Below, one piece after another: positions 1 through 11,110 of a stretch of 37,895 nucleotides of DNA. Source of the stretch: Chara braunii (Eukaryota > Streptophyta > Charophyceae > Charales > Characeae). Every line of letters starts with the position of its first letter. Positions within the stretch are counted from its first letter, which is position 1. The notes beneath the pieces were generated by a model. That model did no database searches. It had not been told where the DNA came from and saw nothing but the letters and a program-made list of their open reading frames with translations. Location of the stretch: the NCBI GenBank assembly GCA_003427395.1, contig BFEA01000390.1, positions 1,185,053 through 1,222,947 on the forward strand, in the 5' to 3' direction. The position numbers and the translations under genes are program-made.

Positions 1-905
1 GTGCCAACATTTCACGAAGTGGGGTCCATACAGTTGCAGCACACCAGTTGGTTGGAGTGCACCGAGTCTCGGATTTCAGCAAATGCTGAAAACCCAGGGC
101 CTCTGAGTAAGTTCAGCCCTGGGTACTTGAATGTGAGGCCGACAATGCATGCTGGGTATAGAGGCCGAAAATGTCAAAGGGAAATCGGCCACTATCTGAA
201 TCGGGCCGCAGGCCTTGACGAAAGAGGTGCAACTGCATCCCCCGGGCCTCAACTGTATTGGGCCTGGGTTCAGCGACTGGGGCCCAGACGCAGGCTGCAG
301 GAAGGCCGCCCACACGCAAAAGTGGCATATAGGCAAGCAGGGCGAGTGGGCAAGGATCCTTGGCCAATGCTGGCATTGCCGGCACGCTGCGCGAGTGCGA
401 GGTGTGCTGCACTGTGTAAAGCTGCCTGGGCGCAGGGCGCTGCCTGCGCAGGGAGACGGGCAGCGCTAATACGGTGGTGCGCTGCCTGGGCGCAGGGCGC
501 CGGCGGCCATAGCCGGGCTGCTGGCGGGCGCAGGGGAGGTGAAGGCGAAGGTGGTTCTTCGGAGGTGAAGGGCGCTGTGTGGGTAACAAGAGAGAATGTG
601 GGTGAAGAGGACACGAACCTGGTGGAGGTAGTCAAGTTGTCTGGTTGCTTTCATTGCTGTAGTTGTAAGCTAGGCTGTAGAGTACATAGGGCGCCTGGCG
701 CCATTCACAAGAGAGCTACATTTGGGTTATGCTGTTGGTGTTGCCCTGTTGGGCATGGACATTGACTCACGATTCTTCTGTATCATTCTCAATTGGATGG
801 TTGCTCGGTTCCATTGTGCTATCTGCTTTGGCTTTGACTACTTGGACTTCAGTGTGATTTTGCATTCTGGATTTCTGTGCTTCATCCATATTCATGTTCC
901 TTGCA
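1..905 (+). repeat. 5' LTR of element A (left end outside window)
   Basis: Base 1 corresponds to base 7782 of the 3' LTR, and the two stay alignable to the shared end CCTTGCA at 905. The end CA is the canonical LTR terminus and lies three bases before the primer site. A 20-bp unit (GCTGCCTGGGCGCAGGGCGC) occurs at 421-440 and again at 481-500, whereas the 3' LTR keeps only one clear copy. The long open frame through this LTR (1-765) recurs in the other LTR with altered frame and is not treated as a gene. Confidence 0.92.
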
Positions 906-908
906 ATT

Positions 909-926
909 TGGTATCGGAGCTGGTTT
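909..926 (+). other. Primer binding site of element A (initiator Met tRNA type)
   Basis: TGGTATCGGAGCTGGTTT begins three bases after the LTR end. It differs little from TGGTATCAGAGC, the complement of the 3' end of plant initiator methionine tRNA, which primes minus-strand synthesis in many plant LTR elements. Position and sequence agree, so the call is firm. The tRNA identity is from known family behaviour. Confidence 0.85.
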
Positions 927-2182
927 GATCGCCACTTACCTATGGCACACTGGCGTTATACAGACTTGGTGCGTTGACGATGCTTCTTCGCAGTCGGTAC
1001 TTGTGACGTCAGGCCATATATAGGCGCACGCCCTGGGTAGAGAGGGGTGCGCCGGAAGGCTAAGACGGCAGTGTATGCCGTGGTGACATGCGGAATGTAT
1101 GATTGGTGATGAGAGCATGCTGATGTGGCATTAGGCTGAGGTGGCACTCATTGTGTTGTGGGTGGTACCGAGGTCAAGACCGGTCATCAAATGCACACTC
1201 AGCTCAATTGGTGAGAAATCTGTGGTTGGGGGCAGCTATCTCCAGGTACGTTGTTCCCTTACCTTATCTACTCTCTCAATCTCTGCTTACCATGAGGAAG
1301 TGAGTCCAACTTGAGAGTCCTCTCTTTTGGTGAGGTGTCGTGAGCGCGCTACCTTGAGAGACGACAATCTTCTCGGAAGCATCTGGAAGGAGAAAGGGCG
1401 GTGCCTCTAAAGGGGGCCCTGGTCGAAGCACTGGGTCACGGTCACCATGCCAACCCACTGGGAGTAGGTCACGCATGCGATGGCTGCTGTCCATTTTGGC
1501 ACTTGCTGCGCTAAATAGAAGTCCTGCCGGGTTACCAGACCGTCTATAAACATTTCTGGTTGGGAGTTCATTGTGAATCTGGCTGTGATCGTCGTCCTGA
1601 CTGCGACGTTAAATAATTCCTGCAGAGATGGGGGCGCTCTATAAATTCCTCCTGATCAGCCCGATCACATGGACAGGAAGGCTTGTCGCCGTACGAGGGT
1701 AAATAAGAGTGGTTGGGCTGGCTTGCTCGGTAACGACTTGGGCACAGGGGTGGGCCGAAATACACACGAAGACACTGCCTGCTCAATGATGATGTCCGGT
1801 ATGTTGGATTGAGGGGAGGGTAGGTTCTAATTGGTGCTCAATTGTATACACAACCATACCCACTCATCATACATCTGCTACATGGTCTTTTTGTATTCTT
1901 GATTAGTTGGTGGACAGACTGATAACACCTCACAGACAGATTAGATTAGGACTGCTGTATGCTACCATAGCCAGTTCTGTCTAATGCTGCTGTGAGTGAA
2001 CCAATCAGAGTACATCTAGACTATGTAGACAATCTGTTGTGAATGTTGTAGACATGCCACTTGATCGGTTAGTAGGGGACTTGCCGAACACAACTATTTT
2101 TAGAAAATTTGGTGCCAGTCAGACACATGTTGTGGTAGGACTGCGCTAGGGGATTCTAGTGCAGATACTGTCTGCCTAACTG
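927..2182 (+). other. Untranslated leader of element A
   Basis: These 1256 bases lie between the primer site and the gag start and hold no convincing reading frame. A TATATA run at 1017-1022 is followed at once by an inverted repeat, GGCGCAC at 1023-1029 with GTGCGCC at 1047-1053. A promoter here is possible but unproven, since LTR elements normally start transcription in the LTR. Nothing else is recognisable. Confidence 0.6.
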
Positions 2183-3948
2183 ATGAGCGGAACAGATCCT
2201 GTTGATGATAGAGCAGACAATCGGAGACTAACACGTGCAGAAGCACTTAGGGTCCCGCACGTGTTCCAGGCACTACGACCGGGAGAAGAAAGACGACTTA
2301 TAGCCGAGCGTAGAGCCCGTGCACTAGCAGCAGCTAGGGCCACAGTAAACGCCGCAGCTAGGGAACAGGCTGCCCCAGCAGCCAGGGCATTAGAGATGTC
2401 TTCTGCAGCAGCAACATCCTCGGTTGCGTCTTCATCTGCAACCAATGGGACCATGTTGGGAATTCCAACAAGTTCCACGGGCACTTCCAGTTCAATGGGT
2501 TCTCGACAGTCTACTAGTCAAATGGCGGGCTCGCAGTTCAGCCCGTTGACCCCACGTGAGAGGGAGCTCAGAGAGATCCAACAGGTCGAGAGGCTCCGCC
2601 AGAAGTTAGAGGAGGACCTGAAAAAGGCAACAGATAGGGAAAGAGAGATAAAAAATAGAGCAGCCAGGCTTGATAGTTTAGAGGCTGAAAAGGCTGAGGG
2701 CTTGGATGAGTCAGCATTGACTGACCCGCTGAAAACGCTGAAGAAGAATATGCTGTCACAGCATGCGCACGTGGACAGCAGATTAGACTTCATGCAAAGC
2801 ACTCTAGACCAGATCCTGGACGCATTGACAAGGCCAGGATTCAGGCCACCAGCACAATCGCCGTTGCCGTTATCGGCGATGTCAAGCCCCTTTCCAGTTC
2901 AAGCTGGCACACAGCCAAGTGGTACGACTGCAGCAGCCGCACAGACTGTTGCATCTTCTTCTTCGGGTCCAGCGGTGGGAGCTACACCACCGCAACAACC
3001 TGTTCCTCAACAGGGACAGCAACAAGGTCAATGGTACCCCAAGACCCCAATGAAACCGCCTCTTGCCTTCTCAGGCGAGAGAAAGGACGAAGAGCTCAAC
3101 ACTTGGTTGAAGACAGTCCCGGTTTGGGTAAAGGCAAAGAGGACCTTGCCTGAGGATGAAGTGGTAACTGCTGCATCTTACCTCGAGGGTAAGGCAACCA
3201 AATGGCTAGATGGTGTAGTTGTGAAGGCAGGGTATGGGCGACGCATGGCAGACTGGGCTAAGTCATTAACGTTAGACCAGTTCATGGAAATGGTAGAAGC
3301 TCGGTGGCATAATCCACACGAGGCACAAAAAGACACTGATGCGATTAACAATCTGGACCAACGAAAGTTCAAATCGGTCAGAGAGCTTACGACTACCGTT
3401 GAGAGCCTGATCCTCGTCCCTGGCATCAACTATAGTGACCAGTTCCTGTTAACAACCTTTGTTAGATGTCTTCCTGAGAACATCAGGAACTTGCTAGCCA
3501 GCGAGGCACGCCTCGAGGACCATTCATTTGAGACATTGTCTAGGAAAGCCTTAGATTTGGAGGCCACACTAGGCAATGCTCAACCCACTCAGAACGACAC
3601 GAAGAAGAAGAAGAGTCCTCGGGAGTGGAAGAAGAAGGGGGCTAAGTTGATGATGGTGGAGTCCGATGGGACTCAAACTGAGATTGACGAGCTCACTGAC
3701 CTGATGGACTATACAGAGTTTGACGGCGAGGAGGTAGCTGAGGGTAGCACTCTCGCCGCGGTAGTCAAGACTAAGGCAGGTGGCCGAGGGAAGGGCCAAC
3801 CTAGGAGTCAAGGGAAGGCCGCCTCCGATTAGACCAAGCAGGCTGAATGGGTGAAGGCAGGTCTTGACCAAGACGTGTGGCGTGGCCGCCGAGTGCGTGG
3901 CGCTTGTATCAATTGCGGGGAATACGAAGACACTCGCAATACAAGTGC
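2183..3948 (+). pseudogene. gag: gag of element A, with stop codon and broken zinc knuckle
   Basis: This encodes the capsid precursor of the retrotransposon particle. The first ATG after the leader opens 549 codons. Residues about 60-120 are Ala/Ser rich, about 130-172 are charged and heptad-like (probable coiled coil), and the Ty3 gag fold follows from about residue 293 (LAFSGERKDEELNTWL onward). A TAG at 3830-3832 interrupts the frame. The same frame then continues into the start of a CCHC knuckle (CINCGEY, 3905-3925), but two surplus bases put the His and last Cys (HSQYKC, 3931-3948) in another frame. Element C encodes the same protein at 35270-33481 on the minus strand and has a stretch without the TAG, which supports calling it a mutation. 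Confidence 0.88.
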
Positions 3949-3954
3949 CAGAAC

Positions 3955-4580
3955 GCAATGGTTACGCAAAAGATACCTCCAAAGATGGGGGCATCTTATT
4001 CCCAGGCTTCAAGCTCGGGAAACGCGTGAGGCCAGTCGAAGTTTTAGCGGCTTCTACTCAAGATGACGTGGGCTTGATACCCTCCCCACTTCATGACAAG
4101 GCCGAAGCTAATGACTTCTTAGCAATCCCGCAGACACATCTAGACCAAACTATGCTCTGTACGTTAGATGTGTCTGAGGCCTTAGAAAACTTAGAAGGTG
4201 AGTGGTCAAACAAGGACCCTCGCGAGTCTTGGGTGGCACTAAAGAAAGGTCCTAGAGGGGAACATTTCGTGGTGGAAGTGGATGTAGGAGGCCGCAAATG
4301 TGGTGCCTTCATAGACATCGGATCCACACAGAATTACATAAGTCGCGACTATTTGGAAAGGCTGCACCTACAGGACCGGGTACGGCACCTTCGTAGACCA
4401 GTACCATCTACTTTGGCCAACAAGGAGCACGTGATAGTAACAAAGTACATCAAGGACATAGTCTGTACCTTCTCCTACGGAGGAGGAGAACTTAATCATA
4501 AGTTCTCGTTCTTGGTTAGTGACGACTTACCATTTGACATGTTGTTAGGCATGTACTACCTCGAAGTTGCTAAGCCCTAG
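3955..4580 (+). pseudogene. Protease (retropepsin) region of element A
   Basis: This open frame of element A carries the aspartic protease that would cut the polyprotein. The active-site stretch is FIDIGSTQNYIS at 4308-4343, and a flap-like FLVSDDLPFDMLLGMYYL segment lies near 4509-4562. The usual D-S/T-G triad reads D-I-G here, as it also does in element C. The frame differs from gag, so at least one shift separates them. A TAG at 4578-4580 ends the segment where element C has Gln (AKPQFD), so the stop is a point mutation. A 12-bp stem-loop (4131-4176) lies in the upstream part. Confidence 0.82.
4131..4176 (+). other. Perfect 12-bp stem-loop between gag and protease of element A
   Basis: CAGACACATCTA at 4131-4142 is the exact reverse complement of TAGATGTGTCTG at 4165-4176, with a 22-base loop. 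The corresponding site in element C (33269-33314, minus strand) also pairs, through nine Watson-Crick pairs plus further wobble and changed pairs. The site codes for peptide in both copies. A role in frameshifting or RNA packaging is inference only. Confidence 0.7.
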
Positions 4581-5165
4581 TTCGACTGGGATAAGAAGGT
4601 GCTCAAGCATAAGTTGCCCGATGGCCGAACTGTCAGATTGACTAAGTTCAAGCAAAACCAAGAGGAAGGTATGTACCTTGTGTATGTCTCTGAGAAAGGG
4701 GAGCCCGTTAAAACACCCCCAAAGATAGAACGCGTCGTTGCTAAGTTCCCTGATCTATTCGAAGAGCCTATAGGGGTCGTAGAAAGGGCAGTTGTCCACG
4801 CTATAAAAATCATTCCAGGGAGTAAAACCCCAAAGGGAAGGATCTATAGGATGGCTCCCGCCGAGTTAGATGAACTTAGGCGACAACTAAAAGAGCTGAC
4901 TGAGAAGGGATGGATTCGGCCTCGTACTTCCCCTTACGGATCACCCGTTCTATTCGTGCCAAAGAAGGGGGGTACATTGAGGATGTGCATTGACTATAGA
5001 GGCCTCAATGTCATCACTGTGAAGAACGCAAAGCCTCTACCTCGCATAGACGACCTATTGGATAGGGTGCAGGGATGCAAGTACTACACAAAGATAGACT
5101 TGAAATCCAGCTATCATCAGATCGCTATAAGACCCGAGGATCAACACAAGACAATTTTTCAGACC
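4581..5165 (+). pseudogene. Reverse transcriptase, N-terminal part, element A
   Basis: The same frame as the protease continues after the TAG with the linker (LPDGRTVRLTKF) and the first RT motifs: FVPKKGGTLRMCIDYRGLN near 4952-5008, LPRIDDLL near 5038, and KIDLKSSYHQIAI near 5092-5130. Near 5165 one base is missing relative to the family sequence: the frame runs into a stop at 5187-5189 while the protein continues in the next frame as YGLYEFVVMPFG. This is a clear inactivating frameshift. Confidence 0.9.
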
Positions 5166-7039
5166 ATTATGGTCTGTATGAGTTTGTAGTGATGCCCTTT
5201 GGTCTATGCAATGCGCCGGGAACATTCCAGCACACTATGAATCGGATCTTTCATGACCATTTAGATAAGTTCGTCGTGGTCTATCTAGACGACATTCTGA
5301 TCTTTAGTAAGTCTGCCGAGGAACATGCACGGCATGTTGAGACAGTACTTTCACTCCTTCGACAGCACAAGTATAAGGTCAACTTAGAGAAGTGCGAGTT
5401 CGGTCGCACTAAGATACTATACTTGGGTCATGAAGTATCCGCGGAGGGGATTAGGCCGGAAGATGCGAAGCTGGCTAGTATTCGAGACTGGCCACGACCT
5501 CGGACAGTCACTGAGGTCAGATCATTCCTAGCAATATGCGGCTACTATAGGAACTTCGTAAAGAATTATACTACAGTCGCCTCTCCTTTGACTGATCTAA
5601 CTCGACTTGACACGCCGTGGGACTGGAGTGATGAGTGCGAGGGTGCTTTCAAGAGATTGAAGCATGCACTCATGAATCATGAGGTCCTCATGGTTCCCGA
5701 TCCGCAGAAGCCATTCATAGTGACCACTGACGCAAGCCAATACAGCATTGGCGCAGTGCTGGCTCAACAGGATGGGAAAAAGATGAGACCGATTGAGTAT
5801 ATGAGCCAAAAGATGCCATCAAAGAAGTTGACAAAGTCCACCTATGAAAGGGAACTCTATGCTCTATATAAAGCACTTGTCCATTGGAGACACTTCCTAT
5901 TGGGAAGGTTCTTCTACTTGAGGACTGATCATCACACCCTCAAATGGATCAAGACTCAACCGGCTCTTTCTGATGCACTCAAGCGATGGATTGAGGTCAT
6001 AGACCAATATGACTTCAAGCTTGAGTATCTGAAGGGAGAGTATAATAAGGTTGCTGATGCGCTATCACGTAGAGCAGACTACCTAGGTGCGCTAGTTTCT
6101 GACTTTGGCGTATCTGATGAAGTAACTCAATCGTTGGTGGGAGCCTATCACGAAGACCCTGTCACAATGGACATCATTCGCAAACTTCAGGCAAAAGACA
6201 AGGCCACGGAAAGCGAGTTTGTGATGGTGGACGGGCTCCTCTATCTTGATAAGGCCCGAATAAAAAGATTAGTAGTTCCATCTAGTGAACCTTTGCGTAG
6301 TTTGTTCTTAGGAGAATGCCATGACGCAACGGGACACTTCGACTACAAGAAGACGAGTGTTAACTTAGTACAACGATTTTGGTGGCCAAGAATGTTCGAT
6401 GACGCAAAGAAGTACGTAGAGACCTGTCAGGTCTGTCAACGGGACAAGCCGCGAACTCAAGCACCGCTTGGGTTGTTGAAGCCTTTGCCTATTCCTGCTG
6501 GTCCAGGAGAAAGTGTTTCCATGGATTTCATGGACACCCTGGTGACTAGTAAGAGTGGCAAGAGGCACATCTTCACAAAGTACGCTAGACTAGTGGCTAT
6601 GCCAGAGACCGCAAGAACTGACTATGTCATCAAGTTGTTCAAAGACAACTGGGTGCGTGACTTTGGTTTACCAAAGTCAATCATTAGTGACCGAGATGTC
6701 CGATTCACAAGTGAGTTATGGAAGAAGACTGCAGAACAGATGGGCAGTCAACTTCAGATGACTTCAAGGAATCATCCCGAAGCCAACGGACAAGCCGAGC
6801 AAATGAATAGAGTTGTACAGCACTTGCTGAGGCACTACATCAAGCCCAACCAAGATGATTGGGATGAGCAGTTGCCTCTCATCGCCAGCCTGGACAACAA
6901 TGTTATCCATAGCAGCACCGGCGTTAGTCCTAATCAGCTGCACTTGGGATGGAAGCCTAGATCAGCACTAGACTTCCTCCTGCCTGAAAACGGACCCACT
7001 GCAACTCCAGGCACATTAGAGTATGGTGTGCAGTATTAG
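5166..7039 (+). pseudogene. pol: RT (catalytic part), RNase H and integrase of element A
   Basis: One long frame encodes RT with YLDD at 5282-5293 intact; the GYYRNF and WDWSDECEGAFKRLK connection; RNase H (VTTDASQYSIGAVLAQQ, later RTDHHTLKW and ADALSRR); the integrase zinc finger (ECHDATGHF...CQVCQ) near 6313-6440; and the integrase core with MDF near 6522, SDRD near 6689 and a Glu in ANGQAEQMN near 6783-6809. Compared with element C, integrase has lost 18 bases near 6572, removing a VIVDRF-like stretch. A TAG at 7037-7039 stands where element C has Glu. RT and RNase H look catalytically complete; the protein as a whole is not. Confidence 0.93.
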
Positions 7040-7615
7040 AAGTTGCTGCAAGAGGCTGTCGAGCATATGAAGAAAGCTCAGCAAGCAATGATTGCTTCTG
7101 AGAATCAACATCGTAGACAGTCCACATTTCAAGTAGGGGAACGAGTCTGGGTCAAGGCTAGTGAGTTAGGACAGGAGTTCGAAATCTCTCGCAAACTAAT
7201 GCCTCAGTACTTTGGTCCCTGGGAAGTCCTGGATATAGTAGGAGATGAGATGGATGGTCCCACATATGTCATTCGTGTCCCTGGACACCTACGCACTCAA
7301 CCAATCTTTCATGCCTCAAAGCTTGCACCTTTCGCTGAGACAGATCAATTCCCTTCCAGGAGATCGATGCTGCCCCCAACCATGTATGGACAAGTGGACA
7401 TCGACGACATTGTGGATCACAGGGATATGCCTATTCCGAAGCCGCTGGGTCAAGGAAGACCTCCTAAACCCAAGAGAGAGTACCGCGTTAGATTCAGGCA
7501 TCATACGGATCCGAAAGAAGATCGGTGGTTTACCAGGGAGGAACTGATTGAGACAGCTCCTCAGGTGGTGGCAGAATATGAGAGGCTACTGAAAGGGAAG
7601 GCACCTGCGAAGTAA
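7040..7615 (+). pseudogene. Integrase C-terminus and chromodomain-like tail of element A
   Basis: Same frame as the preceding pol segment, past the TAG. It contains the GPY/F-type module (QVGERVWVKAS, then YFGPWEVLDIVG, then HASKLAPF near 7312-7335) and ends in a chromodomain-like sequence, YRVRFRHHTDPKEDRW to EELIETAPQVVAEYE, at about 7482-7582. Such tails direct integration toward particular chromatin in chromoviruses. The match to a canonical chromodomain is partial (a HHTDPKEDRW loop in place of GYP-type residues). The stop TAA at 7613-7615 lies 37 bases before the 3' LTR. Confidence 0.85.
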
Positions 7616-7635
7616 GCATCTCAGCGGACTTTCAA

Positions 7636-7652
7636 AGCTAAGGGGGATGAAA
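7636..7652 (+). other. Polypurine tract of element A
   Basis: AGCTAAGGGGGATGAAA directly precedes the inferred LTR start TGTGAGG at 7653. Element C has the equivalent GCTAGGGGGGATGGAA before its LTR start TGGCAAG. The agreement in position supports both the plus-strand primer and the LTR boundary. Confidence 0.75.
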
Positions 7653-8681
7653 TGTGAGGATTGAGCCCTCAAGTAGGGGCCTTGCCATGATGTACATGTT
7701 CTGGGCTAAGGCCCCAGCAAGCCGCGTGCCCGCCCTAAGTGAAGGCGGGCCAGCAAATCAGCAAATCAACAAGAGCCCTGTGTGCCAACATTTCACGAAG
7801 TGGGGTCCATACAGTTGCAGCACGCCAGTTGGTTGGAGTGCACCGAGTCTCGGATTTCAGCAAATGCTGAAAACCCAGGGCCTCTGAGTTAGTTAGGCCC
7901 TGGGTACTTGAACATGAGGCCGACAATGCATGCTGGGTATAGAGGCCGAAAATGTCAAAGGGAAATCGGCCACTATCTGAATCTGGCCGCAGGCCTTGAC
8001 GAAAGAGGTGCAACTACATCCCCCGGGCCTCAACTGTATTGGGCCCAGACGCAGGCTGCAGGAAGGCCGCCCACACGCAACTGGCATATAGGCAAGCAGG
8101 GCGAGCGGGCAGGGATCCTTGGCCATTGCCGGCACGATGCGCGAGTGTGAGGTGTGCTGCGCTGTGTAAAGCTGCGTTAGGCATGAGGGAGACGGGCAGC
8201 ACTAATACGGTGGTGCGCTGCCTGGGCGCAGGGCGTTGGCGGCCATAGTCGGGCTGCTGGCGGGCGCAGGGGAGGTGAGGGCGAAGGTGGTTCTTCGGAG
8301 GTGAAGGGCGCTGTGTGGGTAACAAGGGCGAATGTGGGTGAAGAGGACACGTACCTCGTGGAGGTGGAGGTCGGCATTGGTGTTGACATCATCACTCGCT
8401 GGTAGTCAAGTTGTCTGGTTGCTTTCATTGTTGTAGTTGTAGGCTAGGCTGTAGAGTAGAAAGGGCGCCTGGCGCCATTCACAAGAGAGAGCTACATTTG
8501 GGTTATGCTGTTGGTGTTGCCCTGTTGGGCATGGACATTGACTCACAATTCTTCTGTATCATTCTCAATTGGATGGTTACTCGGTTTCATTGTGCTATCT
8601 GCTTTGGCTTTGACTACTTGGACTTCAGTGTGATTTTGCATTCTGGATTTCTGTGCTTCATCCATATTCATGTTCCTTGCA
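7653..8681 (+). repeat. 3' LTR of element A
   Basis: It starts TGTGAGGATTGAGCCC and ends CCTTGCA at 8681. At 1029 bp it matches the 1045-bp LTR of element C in length and ends. Relative to the 5' copy it lacks about 20 bases near 8043 and carries about 35 extra bases near 8366-8400. The flanking bases CAATT (8682-8686) would be the target duplication, but the partner lies outside the window. Confidence 0.9.
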
Positions 8682-9580
8682 CAATTATCCTTCGAAAATT
8701 ATTTTTGTAAATTAATCAATTTAGTTATTCTCTAGCTCCTTTTTCTGGAACTTTAAAATATTTTTGAATTTCGAAAAAAATTCCGAATACTTTGCATTTC
8801 GAAATCAGTTTCTTCAAAAATATCCTAAAATTTTATTCCACCCGAAAATTGCAAATTCCTTTTGAATCTTTGCATTCAAAAAAAAAAAATTCCTACTAAA
8901 ATTTTAAATTTGAAAATATTTTCGGAATTTCAAAACATCTTCAAAATTATCATCTCCTAATTCAAAAATATTCTTCAAAAACTTCTTTGCGAATTTCGGC
9001 TAAAAAAAAACCTTTAGTACAAATTTAAACTTTTACAAACCCGAACATTTTAATTACTTAAATAATTAAATCCCGAAAAAGAACCAAATCAACTTCCAAA
9101 TCCGAATTTAACTTTCTTTTCGTTTTGAAAATTCTCGAATTTCTTTTCCAAATTTCATTTTATTTTTCTCAAATTTAACCTTTCTCTTTTCCAACATTTC
9201 TTTTCTTTTTTCAAAGTAATTCGGAAATCCCGATTTAAATAATTTTCATAATTATCATTTAAATTCGTTAAAATTCAAAATAACCCCCCAAAATATAGCA
9301 AATATATATATTTTTAAAATTTTTCCATTTATTCCAATTTTAAATTTTCAGCATTTTGTCACGTAAAATAACCCGAATTTTTTTTTATTGTCCTTAAAAC
9401 TTCTTTACAAGAGTTTTTCCCTTTTTGAAAATTAATCGAATAAATTCGAATTTCATTATCTTGAAAATTTAATTTTCCCTTTTCCTTTACCCCGAATCTT
9501 CTGCAATTTTTCTTCGCCAAATTTTATTCCATTTGAAATTTACGTTCTGATTTTAATTTTCTTTCCCAAACTTCGCACCT
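8682..9580. other. AT-rich non-coding stretch upstream of element B
   Basis: About 900 bases of very AT-rich sequence with many short TTCGAAA- and GAATTTC-like words and A/T runs. No frame of useful length, no LTR terminus and no primer site were found. It begins exactly where the 3' LTR of A ends and stops where the gag-like sequence of B begins, so it may be the leader of B with A inserted into it. That is inference. Confidence 0.45.
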
Positions 9581-9700
9581 AAATTTTCATTGTCGCCGCT
9601 GCTGCCACCTCCGCCGCTGCTGCCACCTCCGCCGCTGCTGTCACCTCCGTTGTCCCCTCCACTCCATCTTCCCCCTCTGCCCCACCTTCGTCCCTCCCCA

Positions 9701-11110
9701 TGGCCGAAGGTACCTCAAGCATCAACATGGGCTCGCTCCGCATGGATTCCATCGAGGATATCCACGGCGAGCTTGTCGACCGGCCACTCCTCCTCCGGCC
9801 AATCCATCCAATCCACCCCCGCCGACCAAACCGGCCAACCATCTTCTTCCAGCCAAAATAGCCAGCCCCCCTCCTTCGGCCAATCAGGCCAAAGCCTCTC
9901 CGCCAGCCAAGTCGGCCAGGCCTCATCCTCCAACACCACCCCCCCACCGTCCTCCACCACACCACCTTCCACCCCCGTCACTTCCCTTTCCATCACCCTC
10001 CCTTCCTCACAACCTGCTACAAGCGCTTCCACCACTACACGAACCACTCCCCTTCGCCTCTCCTCCCCCCTCACCCAACCTCTCCTAACTACTTCCACCA
10101 TCCCCTTTGTCCACCCCTCTTACTCCCAAGTCCTTTCGGGCGTTTACCCCGCCATACCCCAACCTCCTCCTTGCTACCTCCTTGGTGACCGCAGTCAAGA
10201 TCACACCTGCTACGACACCTCTCCCGACGACACGCAACTTCAACAACCTCGCTTGCATCGTCCCCCGCAACGGGGACATTCCCCGCTCGTTCCGCGGCAC
10301 CGATATCGCGACGTTCTCCGGCCTTCCCCACGAGGACGTCCTCCTTTTCCTCTCTCAAATTCAAAATGCCTTCGATCTCCACAACATGCCCCTCGCTCAT
10401 TGGCTCCCCACCGCAACCTCCCGCCTCCAAGGCGCCACCGCTCAATTGTGGTTAACCGAAGCCAACAACCGCCGAGCCAACGGCCTTCCCCGCATCACCT
10501 TCCTTCAATGGGCTGACCTTCTCATCGCCACCTTCCGTCCGCAAAAGACCATCGATGACTACATTGATCAATTTTGCAACCTCCGCCAAACCGGCCCCAC
10601 CGAGCGATTCATCCATTACGTTCACTCCCTCCACCTCCACACCCCGTCGACTCTCCTTCCCGACTACATCTTCATCTCCCGCATCAAGCAGGTATGCTTC
10701 CCCCACCTCGCCGCAGCCCTCGCCCATGAGCCCGAACTCCCTATCACCGATCTCCTTACCCTGCCTTCTCCACCATGATCGCCTTCCTCACCTCCAATCT
10801 CAACGACCAGCCGCCCCCAACCACACCCTGTTTTTCCACAACATGGCCTCCGACGACTCGTCACTCCCCTCCGACGACGGCTTTGATTCCTCTCCCGAGC
10901 CCCTTGACCCAGCCCAATTCACCGAGGAAGACTTCCAGGCTGTCCATGTCATGAGGATGGAATGAAAACGCCTGGCCTCCCAGCCTTCCTCCTCCCCCCA
11001 ACCCCCTCGTCTCAAAAAGCTCACCCCCGCCGAATGCGCCTTCCTCCAGGCCAACGGCGGTTGTTTCCTTTGCCGCCAGCTAGGGCATCAGCAAACCAAT
11101 TGCCCCAAGG
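9701..11110 (+). pseudogene. gag: gag of element B, frameshifted
   Basis: The likely start is ATG 9701 (MAEGTSSINMGS), after CCGCTGCTG-type triplet repeats at 9594-9652. The frame shifts within the next 100 bases into a Ser/Gln/Gly linker (SGQ-rich, to about 9930). The capsid-like domain is read at about 10230-10778 (FRGTDIATFSGLPHEDVLLF through QLWLTEANNRR to TFRPQKTIDDYIDQF). Another shift near 10780 leads to an acidic segment with a TGA at 10963-10965. A perfect CCHC knuckle follows, CFLCRQLGHQQTNC at 11062-11103. Confidence 0.8.

Larger units (their letters stand above)
1..8681 (+). mobile_element. Element A: Ty3/gypsy LTR retrotransposon, nearly complete, inactive
   Basis: Two copies of the same roughly 0.9-1.03 kb sequence flank gag, protease, RT, RNase H, integrase and a chromodomain-like tail, in Ty3/gypsy order (integrase after RNase H). 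A primer site follows the left copy and a purine tract precedes the right copy. The left LTR starts about 128 bp before the window. The two LTRs differ by substitutions and by indels of roughly 20 and 35 bases, so the insertion is not recent. The polyprotein is broken at 3830, about 3926, 4578, about 5165 and 7037. Element C on the other strand belongs to the same family, and comparison with it locates the breaks. Confidence 0.93.

Noticed and set aside
1-765. 254-codon open frame in the left LTR
   Set aside because: It lies wholly inside an LTR, recurs in the 3' LTR with frame-changing indels, and shows no domain.
9594-9652. Pro/Leu-rich N-terminus read through the CCGCTGCTG repeats as part of gag B
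   Set aside because: No ATG precedes it, and the gag-like start at 9701 is in another frame; it is probably a leader microsatellite.
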